A stretch of 64,000 nucleotides of DNA from Chryseobacterium sp. (GCF_019236175.1 NZ_JAFAJM010000002.1:1-64000); one strand, 5' to 3'. Counted from the stretch's first letter, positions 34,857 through 44,390 are shown. Numbers and translations are program-made. Notes: generated by a model from the sequence alone, not told the origin.

Positions 34857-35702
34857 TTATTTTAGAATTAAAACAGGTTGATTAGTATTTTGATAAATTC
34901 CTTCGGAAATACTTCTGCTTGCCATATAATACAGGAAACTATGCCTGCCCGGTAAAGCGATAATAAGGTCCGCATGATTGGAAGACGCAAAACTTAGAAT
35001 TCCGTTGATAACATTGTGATCATAGGAATAATAAATACTGCTTGGGATTTCTGTTAAATGTTGACGAATATATTCTTCCAGCTCTTTTTTGTGCTCATTA
35101 CCGGTATCATCTCCCTCATGGGTGTCAATATTCAAAAACAGCAACTGTACATCCTGTTTTTGAATGATAGATTTATGATGAAACAATCTCTGTAATTTTT
35201 TGATTCCCTTTATATCACAAGGAATAAGAATGTTTTTTATAGGACTGTAGCTATAATTATTAGGAACAATTAATGTTTTTACAGGACTTGTTCTCGCAAT
35301 ACTGATGATATTCTCTGAAACATAACTGTCATTGGAAGACTGGTCATCACTTCCCAGTACGATAAGTTCTATAGAGGGCTGGTTTTTCAATAATTCATTG
35401 ATACTTCTGGTAAGTGCCCAGTCGCTCAATACTCTTGAAACTTTTATGTCAGGAGATTTTTCTCTAATCATATGACTTAGCTGGTCTAATAATAATTCCG
35501 TTCTTTCCAGCAGATTATTAACATTTTCTTCATTTACGAATGAGTGACCTTCTGAGATGTGCAGAAAATCAAATTCAGATTCTCCGGCCGTTTTCAAGAG
35601 AATAATGTGTTGGTATTCGTAATGATTGGCCCATTCAGCAGCAAGCTTTACCGCATTTTCTGTAGTTGATGTAAAATCAATAGGTACAAGAATTGTTCTC
35701 AT
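34857..35702 (-). CDS. Universal stress protein, two tandem Usp domains
   Basis: A 281-residue protein. Domain 1 (about 1-145) starts RTILVPIDFTSTTENAVKLA and holds IELIVLGSDDQSSNDSYVSE. Domain 2 (about 155-281) starts KNILIPCDIKGIKKLQRLF and holds HADLIIALPGRHSFLYYMAS. The G-2x-G-9x-G-S/T ATP motif is only partly kept, so ATP binding is uncertain. Probably in an operon with the MarR gene upstream (22 bp). Confidence 0.9.
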   Translation of the reverse strand: MRTILVPIDFTSTTENAVKLAAEWANHYEYQHIILLKTAGESEFDFLHISEGHSFVNEENVNNLLERTELLLDQLSHMIREKSPDIKVSRVLSDWALTRSINELLKNQPSIELIVLGSDDQSSNDSYVSENIISIARTSPVKTLIVPNNYSYSPIKNILIPCDIKGIKKLQRLFHHKSIIQKQDVQLLFLNIDTHEGDDTGNEHKKELEEYIRQHLTEIPSSIYYSYDHNVINGILSFASSNHADLIIALPGRHSFLYYMASRSISEGIYQNTNQPVLILK

Positions 35703-35724
35703 ATTGTAATGGTTTAGATCTTGA

Positions 35725-36174
35725 TTATTCGAGATTGGCTGTCATTTTTTTTACAAGAAGTAGCGCATTGTTAATTTCATCTTCATGAAGATCACCCGCT
35801 GCCTTTTTATAAAGTTCCAGCGCCCATGGATAAATGGTTTTTACAACTTCTTTTCCTTGAAGTGTCAGAAAAATCTGCTTGTTTCTTCTGTCGTTTTTAT
35901 AAGCAACACGCTCTACCAGCTCACGCTTTACAAGACTATTGATAAGATAGGTGATGCTTGATTTATCTTTACTTACTTTATTCGCTATTTCCTGTTGATT
36001 AATCCCGTCGTTCCGGGATAAAAGCCCTAGGATTTCAACCAGCTCAACAGAAAGATCCGGATCGTACTCATTCACGCAGGCCTGAATCCTTTGTCGCAAC
36101 CGGCTTTTCATTTCACTCATGGCCAAGCCCAGCTCCAATGATAATTCTGATATTTTGTCCTGTTTTGAAGCCAT
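35725..36174 (-). CDS. MarR-family regulator
   Basis: A 149-residue regulator. Winged HTH: RNDGINQQEIANKVSKDKSS, ITYLINSLVKRELVERVAYK, wing NDRRNKQIFLTLQGKE. N- and C-terminal helices form the dimer. It is first of a two-gene unit with usp, which suggests the Usp is one of its targets. Upstream TTAATTTAAAAC repeats of TTAA (36250-36275) could be operator sites but are too AT-rich to call. Confidence 0.9.
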   Translation of the reverse strand: MASKQDKISELSLELGLAMSEMKSRLRQRIQACVNEYDPDLSVELVEILGLLSRNDGINQQEIANKVSKDKSSITYLINSLVKRELVERVAYKNDRRNKQIFLTLQGKEVVKTIYPWALELYKKAAGDLHEDEINNALLLVKKMTANLE

Positions 36175-36308
36175 TTTTTCTGTTAAAATAAAATTAAGCC
36201 ATGAAATCTATTGAGAAATGAGCTTAGCTTCATCCTCCTAACAAATATAATTAAAATTAGTTTAATTTAAAACTAATTTTTAATGAAAAAGCTTTTGTTT
36301 TTAAAGAA

Positions 36309-37349
36309 TCATTGAGTCACGATGTTTTCTAAAACCACATTTTTAATAGCCGCTTCTTTGTAGCTCCAGTATTCACGGTTTTCAGGCATTTGGTTTTCAA
36401 GAATAACCAGACTTGTATCTGTGGAAGGGAAGTAAACATTCAGACAGGTAAATCCGTCACCTAATCCGGTTACTCCAAAGTAATCCAGTCCTTTTTCCTT
36501 AATTACTCTGACATTATAGCCAAATCCCATACTCTCTTTTCCGAAAACATTATGCTGAGACATGGCCGAAGGAGTCAGCATTGCTTTTTTAAACTCTGTA
36601 GAAAGAAGGTTGCCATGGTAAAGTGCCTGATCCCATTTTGTCAGATCCTGAACTGTGGAAACAATTCCCGCAGCCGGTAATATATCAGTATTGATGAATG
36701 ATTTATCTACTTTTTTGAACTGATTATCCGTATTCATAAAACCAGGAACCAGCGCCTGATTATTTTGAGAATCAAAGCAAAATGTTTTCGTCATTTTCAA
36801 CTTTTTGAAAAGAGCATTTGCCAGTTCTGAATACTTCATTTTAGTCGTGTTCTGAAGAATTTTACCCAAAAGCATATATGATAAATTCCCGTACCTGAAC
36901 TCTGATCCCGGCCTGAATGCTAAAGGCTTATCCGTATCAGTAATTCCATGGGTATGATTCAGAAGATGATGAAGGGTTACCGTATCGGACCAGGACTGTG
37001 TCAGTTCCGGTAAATATTTCCTGATAGGAGCCTGAAGGTCAAGCCTGCCTTTTTCGGCTTCCTGTAAAATTAAAACAGCTGTAATTTGCTTTGAATTAGA
37101 CATGATTTCAAACTGATCATCTGTTTTCAAAGGGATCTTCCTTTCAAAATTCTTATATCCGTAAGCTTTAATATACTTTGGTTTTCCTCCCTGAGCCAGA
37201 AGAACAACCCCGTTGAATTGTATCGGACTGGAAGCTGTCATAATGCTGTCTATCTTTCTGAAGTAAATATCATGCTTTTGTGCCTTTATAGAAATGCTCA
37301 GTAATAAAGCAATCACTGATGGGTAATATATTTTTTTCTTAGTAATCAT
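36309..37349 (-). CDS. Serine hydrolase, beta-lactamase class C family
   Basis: A 346-residue protein with an N-terminal signal peptide (to SIKAQ). Active-site Ser-x-x-Lys appears as FEIMSNSKQITAVLIL; the second motif is Tyr-x-Asn in FRYGNLSYMLLGKIL; the third region is FGVTGLGDGFTCLNVYFPS. These match penicillin-binding/esterase-like members of the class C fold (EstB-like), which are more often peptidases or esterases than lactamases. 16 bp downstream of the alpha/beta hydrolase gene, so probably one unit. Confidence 0.88.
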   Translation of the reverse strand: MITKKKIYYPSVIALLLSISIKAQKHDIYFRKIDSIMTASSPIQFNGVVLLAQGGKPKYIKAYGYKNFERKIPLKTDDQFEIMSNSKQITAVLILQEAEKGRLDLQAPIRKYLPELTQSWSDTVTLHHLLNHTHGITDTDKPLAFRPGSEFRYGNLSYMLLGKILQNTTKMKYSELANALFKKLKMTKTFCFDSQNNQALVPGFMNTDNQFKKVDKSFINTDILPAAGIVSTVQDLTKWDQALYHGNLLSTEFKKAMLTPSAMSQHNVFGKESMGFGYNVRVIKEKGLDYFGVTGLGDGFTCLNVYFPSTDTSLVILENQMPENREYWSYKEAAIKNVVLENIVTQ

Positions 37350-37365
37350 ATTTTTTTGCAGAGGA

Positions 37366-38121
37366 TTAGTTCTCTAAATATTTTATTATTTTTTGAGTCA
37401 TATATTTTCTTTCTTCAGGAGTGGCATCATTATCCATATTACCATGATTCACTGGGGTGAAGTCTACCATTATTCCGTATTTTTTCTGTTCGCCTTCCGT
37501 AGGTAAAACGCCTTCATCGGCCGGATAATCATTGGATCGCAATGTATATATTTTTGGATGCCGAGTTCTGGGTAAGGGCATTCTGCGATTATCCATGGTG
37601 ATTACTTTATCGACAAGTTCCGGATGTTTGGTTGTAAATAAGGCTGTCATATCTCCGCCATTGGAATGTCCTATTACAGTCAGTTTATTATATTTAAGGT
37701 CTGGAAAATCTTTTTTCATTTTATGTACAACAAAAAGAATGTTCTGAGAACCTCGTTCCCAGTTAGGTTTTCTTGTGACCTGAAAGTTTCCGTCCATAGC
37801 CAGCATCTCATCGGTAGGTAATTCATGTTGAATACTGACCACAAAATATCCTTTTGAAGCCAGAAATTCAGTCAGATAGGAATAAGCAAAATAATCCCCG
37901 CCTTTATTTTCTCCCCAGCCATGACTGAAGATAACAGGAATTTTATTGGACTTTACTGCATGGTTGGGTGTATAAACAGCAACCGGAATTTTTCTGTTTC
38001 TGGAAGAGTCAAAATAGATGAACGTATCGCATTTAAAATCCTGATTATTGGTGATGAACGATTGTGCACTAATTGGTATACCCATAATACAGACGGAGGT
38101 CATAAACAGTATTTTTTTCAT
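37366..38121 (-). CDS. Secreted alpha/beta hydrolase
   Basis: A 251-residue protein with a signal peptide (ends PISAQ). The oxyanion strand reads IPVIFSHGWGENKGGDYFAY, the nucleophile elbow is VIGHSNGGDM, and the catalytic His is probably in FTPVNHGNMDND. Periplasmic esterase or lipase-like enzyme of unknown substrate. First gene of a pair with the serine hydrolase, so the two may process the same ester or peptide. Confidence 0.85.
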   Translation of the reverse strand: MKKILFMTSVCIMGIPISAQSFITNNQDFKCDTFIYFDSSRNRKIPVAVYTPNHAVKSNKIPVIFSHGWGENKGGDYFAYSYLTEFLASKGYFVVSIQHELPTDEMLAMDGNFQVTRKPNWERGSQNILFVVHKMKKDFPDLKYNKLTVIGHSNGGDMTALFTTKHPELVDKVITMDNRRMPLPRTRHPKIYTLRSNDYPADEGVLPTEGEQKKYGIMVDFTPVNHGNMDNDATPEERKYMTQKIIKYLEN

Positions 38122-38318
38122 TTTTTTTTGTGAAGTTTTTTTTGATGATGGATATTTTAACGTCTCTTAAAAACAGAAGGATATCTATTTTTGTATTGGC
38201 ACTAATTTAATGAAAAACCTTATGGTTATGAACGTTTAAAAATACTATATGAGAAAGAAATATAATGTTTTTTCAAGGCTAATCATTTTCAATTATAAAT
38301 TACTTAGCCCAATAACAA

Positions 38319-38347
38319 AAAAAGCAGAGATTAATTCTCTGCTTTTT
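38319..38347 (-). terminator. Terminator overlapping the MFS stop codon
   Basis: AAAAAGCAGAGA (38319-38330) pairs with TCTCTGCTTTTT (38336-38347). The TAA stop (38333-38331 on the minus strand) lies in the loop, so the hairpin includes the last codons of the transporter. Confidence 0.75.
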
Positions 38348-39542
38348 CTTTTTTCACTGCCTGTTTCATAATGAGGATAATCCCCAATAAAAAGAAAGCA
38401 ATAATCAGATAGCGCCATGACAGGCCTTTTTGTTCGGTTACCGTTCCGCTTACAGATATAATAAAGCTGGTTATGGAAGTGATTACATAGACCAGTCCAC
38501 CCATTAATCCGCCGGCTGTTCCTGCATTTTTCGGGAAGTACAGCATACTTGTTGTGAAAAACGAAGTAAATAAAATCCCGGAACAAATGTGGATGAAGAA
38601 GGCAAAAGGAATCATAATGAAAAGACTCTCTGCAAAATTACTGGTGATAATTAAAGCTATAATCAGGATCAGCTGCAACAGAATGGGCTGCAGGATACGG
38701 GGATTGAAATCAAGACCAAGCCTTCGCTTGCCGATAAAGCCGCCAATCATCCATGAAAATCCTAAGATCAGCGTACAGTATCCAATAACTACAGGCGTAA
38801 AATGGAAGGTGTTTTCTATAATAAAAGGTCCTGTAATGTTAAATAGCATTACGATAGAATAACTTAATCCCAAAATAAAAATTCCCAACATAAAGATTCT
38901 GTTTTTAAGCATCATCTTATAAAGGCTGATATTTTCTGACAGATCAAGCTTCTTTTTCTGCGGAAGGCTTTCTCCACTGAAAAACCATTCAAACAAGAAT
39001 AAGAACCCTGCATAAAAAGCCAGAAAATAAAAATTAGCATGCCAGTTAAAAAGCTTTTCAAGATATCCACCAAGAAAAGGGGCCAGAATAGGGCCGCAAG
39101 ACCATACTATTGTAAAGTAACTCAGGTAGTGTTTCACCCTTTCTGCATCATAGATGTCTACAAAAATGGCTCGTGTAGCCACTACAAGTACGGAAACTGC
39201 AGCTCCCTGAAGGATACGGAGCAGACATATTAACAGAATGCTGCTGGTCATGGTAATCAGGATACTGCTTACAATCAATAAAAACAAAGCAAGCAATTTA
39301 GGACGGTAACGTCCGATGCTGTCCAGAATTCCGCCCACAAACAACTGAGAGATTCCGTAGCTCAGCAGATAAGAGGTTAGAGTAATCTGAATATCTTTTT
39401 CCGAAACCATCATTTCCTTTGCCATAGAAGGGAATGACGGTAAATAGATATCTGTAACAAATCCCGAAAGAGGAATGGATACAAATGCCATAATGGTTAT
39501 TAGTCTGATACGTTTTTCAGACGCTGCTCTCAACATATTCAT
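38331..39542 (-). CDS. MFS transporter, Bcr/CflA drug-resistance type
   Basis: About 403 residues with 12 predicted TM helices. The N-terminal MAFVSIPLSGFVTDIYLPSFPSM matches Bcr/CflA (note D in TM1), and the A-motif loop is GGILDSIGRYRPKLLALF. The open frame begins with TTG at 39560, but that codon is inside a -7 element (TATTTTTG, 39565-39558 minus). The ATG at 39542 or 39536 must be the start. It exports small molecules by proton antiport; the substrate is unknown. Divergent neighbour on the right is a separate AraC regulator on the same strand. Confidence 0.92.
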   Translation of the reverse strand: MNMLRAASEKRIRLITIMAFVSIPLSGFVTDIYLPSFPSMAKEMMVSEKDIQITLTSYLLSYGISQLFVGGILDSIGRYRPKLLALFLLIVSSILITMTSSILLICLLRILQGAAVSVLVVATRAIFVDIYDAERVKHYLSYFTIVWSCGPILAPFLGGYLEKLFNWHANFYFLAFYAGFLFLFEWFFSGESLPQKKKLDLSENISLYKMMLKNRIFMLGIFILGLSYSIVMLFNITGPFIIENTFHFTPVVIGYCTLILGFSWMIGGFIGKRRLGLDFNPRILQPILLQLILIIALIITSNFAESLFIMIPFAFFIHICSGILFTSFFTTSMLYFPKNAGTAGGLMGGLVYVITSITSFIISVSGTVTEQKGLSWRYLIIAFFLLGIILIMKQAVKKEKAEN

Positions 39543-39557
39543 TCTTTTTTTACCCTG

Positions 39558-39565
39558 CAAAAATA
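39558..39565 (-). promoter_or_regulatory. -7 element (minus TATTTTTG) for the MFS gene
   Basis: CAAAAATA on the plus strand. It lies 15 bp before ATG 39542 and excludes the TTG at 39560 as a start. Confidence 0.65.
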
Positions 39566-39629
39566 CTCCAAGAAATAGAAAACTGAGTTTTAAAAGACAA
39601 AGTAAAAATTACAAAAATCAAATAATTGA

Positions 39630-40541
39630 TTAAGAGTTCTTGAATTTTAGCGGAGAAGTCTGAGCATGTTTTTTAAAGAAATTGTTGAAATGGGCAGGTT
39701 GTTCAAAGCCTAATGTGTATCCTATCTGAGCAATATCCCAATTGGTGTACTTCAGTAAATTTTTAGATTCCTCAAACATCTTTTCTTTAATGATCTGAGT
39801 CGTCGTAAGATTCGTGACTGATTTTACAGAAGAATTTAAATGATTCACATGTACATTAAGGTGATCTGCAAAGTCAGACGGCGTTTTTAAAGCCAGCGGA
39901 TAGGCGGGAGAATCCAGTGGAAACTGTTTGTTGAGCAGTTCATCAAATAGCCGGTACAGACGTACGTTAGCCGGAAGTTCGTTGGGACTCAGATCTTCCA
40001 CACGGTGTTCCAGTGCAAGGTGTAAAACAGAAGCAAGATGGCTTTTAATGCTATTACAACGATAGGGATATGCTGAATTATTCATTCTGTATATCTGATC
40101 AAAATAGACTGTTGCCAGCTGTGTCTGTTCTTCTGTTAAAAAAACAACGGGTTTGCTCCATTCTTTAAACAGTGATGTTTTTTTAAACAGGTTAAATTCT
40201 GTATTTCCATTAAAAAATTCCTGATTGAAAAGACAGAAATATCCTTCCTGTATATCACTTTCACATTCCCAGGAATAAGGAATACTCGGAGAAGGAAAAA
40301 ACAAGGCCGGCCGGTCGATATACAGCTGATGTGCTCCGTAATGAATGGTGCCTTTTCCTATGATAAAGCTGATTTTATAATAATCACGACGATTGTAGGG
40401 GCTCTTGAAGCTGCAATACTTCCGCATAGAAATATTGAAATGTGATTTCCCTGTTTCAAAATCTTCAGAATCAAACAGTTTTATCTGATCTTTACGAATA
40501 CGTCTGTAATAATCTTCTATAGTTTCCAGCTGATCACTCAT
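39630..40541 (-). CDS. AraC-family regulator
   Basis: A 303-residue protein. The N-terminal part (about 20-150) is cupin-like with IGKGTIHYGAHQLYIDRPAL. The C-terminal double HTH (about 205-300) shows FADHLNVHVNHLNSSVKSVT and WDIAQIGYTLGFEQPAHFNN, FFKKHAQTSPLKFK. Lies just upstream of the MFS gene on the same strand, so it may control it. The first HTH half is less typical than the second. Confidence 0.92.
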   Translation of the reverse strand: MSDQLETIEDYYRRIRKDQIKLFDSEDFETGKSHFNISMRKYCSFKSPYNRRDYYKISFIIGKGTIHYGAHQLYIDRPALFFPSPSIPYSWECESDIQEGYFCLFNQEFFNGNTEFNLFKKTSLFKEWSKPVVFLTEEQTQLATVYFDQIYRMNNSAYPYRCNSIKSHLASVLHLALEHRVEDLSPNELPANVRLYRLFDELLNKQFPLDSPAYPLALKTPSDFADHLNVHVNHLNSSVKSVTNLTTTQIIKEKMFEESKNLLKYTNWDIAQIGYTLGFEQPAHFNNFFKKHAQTSPLKFKNS

Positions 40542-40617
40542 GGGTGTAAATTGTAAAAATCAAAGATACGAAATTGTAGATAATCATTGTGGGAGATCTT
40601 TTTTGATCTCCGTTTTT

Positions 40618-41151
40618 TTAATTTTTGTGAATTTCCATGGTCAGAATCTTCGATGGCAACCGGAATGGCCCGGTTTGCGAGTCGGCAGCTGATGTAAAGC
40701 CGGTTTCTTTTAAAAACTCCAATAGAGGATCATGAGCAAGTATATTAACCCATATAATATCGGTAAAACTTACCGCTGATCTGCATTTTTTCCAGAGAGA
40801 CTGTTTGATTTCCGGTGAATCAAAATCCGGAAGAATAACAAAACTGATTTCCGTAGCTCTTTTGCCTTCAGGTATTCCGGCATAAACAGATCCGCTTTTT
40901 ACTATGCTGTATCCTACCGGTTTTTGATCCGCATAAGTCATGATAAGCTGATTGGAGAGGTCATTCAAATCATTGATCATCTTTCTCGGATCTATTTCTT
41001 TATTGATATACTGATTGATATCCGACTCTGCAACAAAGTCTTTATGAAGCGTATACACAGAAGAATCAATGATGGTTATAAGATCAGAAATTCCCTCTTC
41101 AGAACCTACTGTAAATTTTGAAATGATATCCATGGGTCTTTTTTTATTCAA
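40618..41151 (-). CDS. GNAT-family N-acetyltransferase
   Basis: A 177-residue protein. The core strand KPVGYSIVKSG and ATEISFVILPDFDSPEIKQS (in place of the usual R-G-x-G-x-G/A acetyl-CoA loop) fit the GNAT fold, with the C-terminal LLEFLKETGFTSAADSQTG (the final beta-strand where family members have GF). The pyrophosphate loop is degenerate, so activity is likely but not certain. Start options are 41151 and the Met at 41133. Divergent from a MocR regulator, suggesting control by it. Confidence 0.75.
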   Translation of the reverse strand: MNKKRPMDIISKFTVGSEEGISDLITIIDSSVYTLHKDFVAESDINQYINKEIDPRKMINDLNDLSNQLIMTYADQKPVGYSIVKSGSVYAGIPEGKRATEISFVILPDFDSPEIKQSLWKKCRSAVSFTDIIWVNILAHDPLLEFLKETGFTSAADSQTGPFRLPSKILTMEIHKN

Positions 41152-41180
41152 AATTAGAAGATTAATTCATTCGGAAAGGA

Positions 41181-41239
41181 TACAGTTTGTTAAAATATGA
41201 TCGGTACAGGTGTTTATTTTGTAAATTTGGTCAGTACAG
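41181..41239. promoter_or_regulatory. TACAG direct repeats (MocR operator candidate)
   Basis: TACAG occurs at 41181, 41205 and 41235 in the divergent region, as GATACAG, GGTACAG and CAGTACAG. Direct repeats near the -7 element are typical of MocR-type regulators. The spacing (24 and 30 bp) is uneven, so the call is tentative. Confidence 0.4.
41222..41229 (+). promoter_or_regulatory. -7 element (TAAATTTG) for the MocR gene
   Basis: An exact TAnnTTTG match inside the first codons of the longer open frame (ATG 41197). Transcription would begin near 41236, so ATG 41254 is the start. Confidence 0.6.
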
Positions 41240-41253
41240 TTTTACGAAGTCTT

Positions 41254-42672
41254 ATGAGATCTTATCAATACGAAGTTTTTACCACAATTATAGAAGAACA
41301 GATTCTTAGCGGAATATTAAAAACCCGGGACCGTTTACCATCCGTCCGTGAAATTAAAAAAACATATCAGCTGAGTACAAGTTCGGTTCAGAGCGGGTTT
41401 GAACACCTCATCATCAAGGGCCTCGTTGAAAGTATTCCGCGTTCCGGATATTTTGTTGCGGAAATAGAGGACACAGATATTCCTAAAGGGAAAATACATC
41501 TTCCGCCGGTAGTTAGAGATGAGGAATTTATGAAGAATATACTGCTGACTTCCAGAAGAACTTCGGATGTGGGTTCTTTTAACACAGCAATTCCGGGTGA
41601 TCTGATGATTCCGCAGAAACTAATCCTTCGAACTATGCAGGAAGTCATCCGGGAAAAAGGTGCTTCATTGTTACGCTATTATCCCTCTAATGGGCTTGAG
41701 TCATTAAGGACCCATATTACAAAACAAATGGGAAGATATGGCGGAGGTTTTCATCCTGATGAACTGGTTATCACAGATGGTGCATTACAGGCATTAACAA
41801 TAGCCTTGCGGGCTGTAACGAAACCGGGAGATGTTATTGTAGTTGACAGCCCGTGTGTATTCTCCGTATTGGAAGTGATTGCTAATCTTGGGCTTAAGGT
41901 TATTGAAATTCCTGTACATTATGCAGATGGTTTTGATACGGAATATTTCAGACGGGTTTGCCATGAATATGATGTTCGTGCCATAGTTGTAACTCCAAAC
42001 TTCCATAATCCGACAGGGATACTGATGACTGATGAAACCAAGAAAGACTTGTTAGCAATTGCCCTCGTTCATCAGATTCCTGTCATTGAAAACGATATGT
42101 ACTCTGATCTCTATTTTACAGGCAGCAGGCCTAAATGTATTAAAAGTTTTGATGAAACAGGACTGGTCATGACGTATTCTTCATTTTCAAAAACACTGGC
42201 TCCGGGAATTCGTTTAGGATGGTTATCTACAGGGAGGTTTTATGCAAAAGTGGAAAGAAGCAGGTTTATTCTGGGAAGATCTGTATCCCCTGTATATCAG
42301 GAACTGGTTCTGAAACTACTACAGGGAAATACATATGAAAGGCATCTTCGTTCGTTCAGAAAGAAACTAAGCGAGCATGCCTTTCAGATGTTGGATATAC
42401 TCAGACAATACTTTCCGGATAATTGTTATTTTCACAGGCCGGAAGGCGGGTATAGTATTTGGGCCCGATTTCCTGAAAATATAAATATGGAAGAGTTTTA
42501 CCAATATTGTGAAGAAAAAAAACTCTTATTTACTCCCGGACATACTTTTTCTTTTACAGAGGAATACAGCCATCATTTCCGTATTGTTTTTGCAGACCGG
42601 ATGAGTACTGAAAGGATGGTTTTATTGGAGGATACCGGAAAAAGAGTACAGGAGTTTTTATCTGAGAAATAA
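41254..42672 (+). CDS. MocR-type GntR/aminotransferase fusion regulator
   Basis: About 472 residues. The N-terminal winged HTH of GntR type (about 10-75) has DRLPSVREIKKTYQLSTSSV. The C-terminal fold-type I aminotransferase domain (about 110-472) has LVITDGALQALTIALRAV, VVTPNFHNPTGILMTD and the PLP-Lys region MTYSSFSKTLAPGIRLGWLS. Such proteins sense PLP-linked amino compounds and control biosynthetic genes. ATG 41197 also opens the frame but lies upstream of the -7 element. Divergent to a GNAT gene. The stop codon abuts that of the next, convergent gene. Confidence 0.93.
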   Translation: MRSYQYEVFTTIIEEQILSGILKTRDRLPSVREIKKTYQLSTSSVQSGFEHLIIKGLVESIPRSGYFVAEIEDTDIPKGKIHLPPVVRDEEFMKNILLTSRRTSDVGSFNTAIPGDLMIPQKLILRTMQEVIREKGASLLRYYPSNGLESLRTHITKQMGRYGGGFHPDELVITDGALQALTIALRAVTKPGDVIVVDSPCVFSVLEVIANLGLKVIEIPVHYADGFDTEYFRRVCHEYDVRAIVVTPNFHNPTGILMTDETKKDLLAIALVHQIPVIENDMYSDLYFTGSRPKCIKSFDETGLVMTYSSFSKTLAPGIRLGWLSTGRFYAKVERSRFILGRSVSPVYQELVLKLLQGNTYERHLRSFRKKLSEHAFQMLDILRQYFPDNCYFHRPEGGYSIWARFPENINMEEFYQYCEEKKLLFTPGHTFSFTEEYSHHFRIVFADRMSTERMVLLEDTGKRVQEFLSEK

Positions 42673-44160
42673 TTATAAACCGGGTAGATATTGCAGGGTT
42701 TTATTAGAATCAATTTGTAATTGTGGAATATTATCGATGGATATAAAATTAAAGCCGTCAATCCATTTCTCATTAACAAGGTCGATATCTTGCCCACTGA
42801 TGATATGTTTCTGGAAAAAATAGGAAATATTACTGCCGAGATAGCCTTCTGCCAGATCAAGGAACATTTCATCTGTAAACTGTACTTTAGTGCCGGTGCA
42901 TTTTTTTAATAAGTCCAGCATAAGGTTATCCAGAGATTTTTTATTCCCGGTTTTTAACAGAATCTGATTATCCAGCCAGAATGCAAAAATAGCACCCCGT
43001 CTGTAGGGAACTTTTTCAACATTGCGATCTTTCCAGAAATCATCTTTTATGGTGTAATTCTGAATATTCCGGTAAGGATTTTTCCAGTGCTTTTTGATGA
43101 TTTCCTGGTTAAATAATGCAAGCCATTCTTCCGTAGAAATATCTTTTATTCTCAATCTGTTTTTGTAAACATAATAATCTGTAAAACCTTCACTAAACCA
43201 GAAATTAAGCTCTTCATTTTTAGTCTGAATTTTATTGCCGATCCATTCATGCATGAGCTCGTGATATAAAAGGTACAGATAAGAATCCTTACTGTTGAAA
43301 GGGTTATTGGTACCCTGAATCATGAAAGCATCTTTAATAGCTGAGCCCTTCGAACTGTAGCCTTTAAATAAGCTGTCCTGTTGAGAAACGGTAGGAGTCA
43401 TCGTTACCGAAAAAGTCTGCTGGTCATAGTCTTTCCAGAAATCTCTTTGAGACTGTATCGCTTTTTTTAAATTGGAAACTAAAAAATCATCGGAAAAACC
43501 ATTATACCACTGATCTCTAATCACAAAATATACCGGTTTGTCTTTGATTTTAAAAGTATGAAACCTATAATCTCCGCCGATAAATAAAGAATTGTAAAAA
43601 CCATTCCATAAAGTTGTCTTTATTTTCTGACTTCGGATCTGGGTGAAAAAATTATTATGGAGTTTAAATTGTGGTGGGAAATTTACCCAATCTATATAAA
43701 ATTCAAAATTCTGATCATCCGGCCCGCTGGTAAATGATTGAGGAACTATAAAAAGATTTTTACCTAAAATATGAAAAAAATGATTATTGATTCGGGGACG
43801 GTTGAAAATCTGGTAGTTCGGATCTGTGAAATCCTGCTTAATACGATAAACAAAGGATACTTTCTCATCCTTTTCTTTAAAGATCTTTATTCTGTTTGCT
43901 TCAGGACTGACTTCAAAACTAATGCCCGGATTATCCTCCTTTAAGATGATCATATTTTTCAAAAGATTATTTTCTCCCCAGTTTTCATTAGCATAATAAA
44001 AAGAAATCGTATCAGAGGGAGTGGTAAGGTGATAATCAATCCGGACTTTTAAGCCGGATTGTTGCAAATCTTCATCATAGTAGACTTTATAACGAACCTT
44101 ATCTTGTGAATAGACCAGAAAAGGGAATAGAAAACTTAAAATGAGTAATCTTTTAATCAT
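42673..44160 (-). CDS. Secreted gluzincin metallopeptidase (M1/M61-like)
   Basis: A 495-residue protein with a signal peptide (to LVYSQ). The zinc site HELMHEWIGNK (HExxH) is followed after 18 residues by Glu in NFWFSEGFTDYY, as in gluzincins. The N-terminal half is beta-sheet rich and the C-terminal half helical. It lacks the M1 exopeptidase motif GAMEN, so an M61-type aminopeptidase or related endopeptidase fits better. Its stop directly abuts that of the MocR gene, with no spacer. Confidence 0.85.
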   Translation of the reverse strand: MIKRLLILSFLFPFLVYSQDKVRYKVYYDEDLQQSGLKVRIDYHLTTPSDTISFYYANENWGENNLLKNMIILKEDNPGISFEVSPEANRIKIFKEKDEKVSFVYRIKQDFTDPNYQIFNRPRINNHFFHILGKNLFIVPQSFTSGPDDQNFEFYIDWVNFPPQFKLHNNFFTQIRSQKIKTTLWNGFYNSLFIGGDYRFHTFKIKDKPVYFVIRDQWYNGFSDDFLVSNLKKAIQSQRDFWKDYDQQTFSVTMTPTVSQQDSLFKGYSSKGSAIKDAFMIQGTNNPFNSKDSYLYLLYHELMHEWIGNKIQTKNEELNFWFSEGFTDYYVYKNRLRIKDISTEEWLALFNQEIIKKHWKNPYRNIQNYTIKDDFWKDRNVEKVPYRRGAIFAFWLDNQILLKTGNKKSLDNLMLDLLKKCTGTKVQFTDEMFLDLAEGYLGSNISYFFQKHIISGQDIDLVNEKWIDGFNFISIDNIPQLQIDSNKTLQYLPGL

Positions 44161-44248
44161 GGATATGCTGTTTTTTTCAAATTTAACTTAAATCTCCTAA
44201 AAATTGTATGATATATTGTCATTTTTATAGGCAGTATCTGAAAAGCAA

Positions 44249-44338
44249 TTAACGTGCAAATAATCGTGTATAAAGGCCTTTTCTTCCGACGATCAGAATA
44301 AAACTGGCCGTTATGAGCAAAAAAATAAAGATTTTCAT
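44249..44338 (-). CDS. Small hydrophobic peptide, 29 aa
   Basis: ATG (44338-44336 on the minus strand) opens a frame ending TAA (44251-44249). It begins MKIFIFLLITASFILIVG and ends RKGLYTRLFAR: one TM helix plus a basic tail, consistent with a small inner-membrane protein. It is divergent from the H1-like gene, 50 bp from its -7 element. No paralogue or minus-strand promoter was seen. Expression is unproven. Confidence 0.35.
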   Translation of the reverse strand: MKIFIFLLITASFILIVGRKGLYTRLFAR

Positions 44339-44390
44339 CATTTACCCTAAACTTTTCCCCCCGCAGTTAGGCTGGAATCACCATAAAACC

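Noticed and set aside
38187..38260. Plus-strand TATTTTTG (38187-38194) with a 9-codon ORF and a further 40-codon ORF antisense to the MFS end
   Set aside because: The larger ORF runs through the MFS terminator and 3' coding end; probably a chance match in AT-rich DNA.
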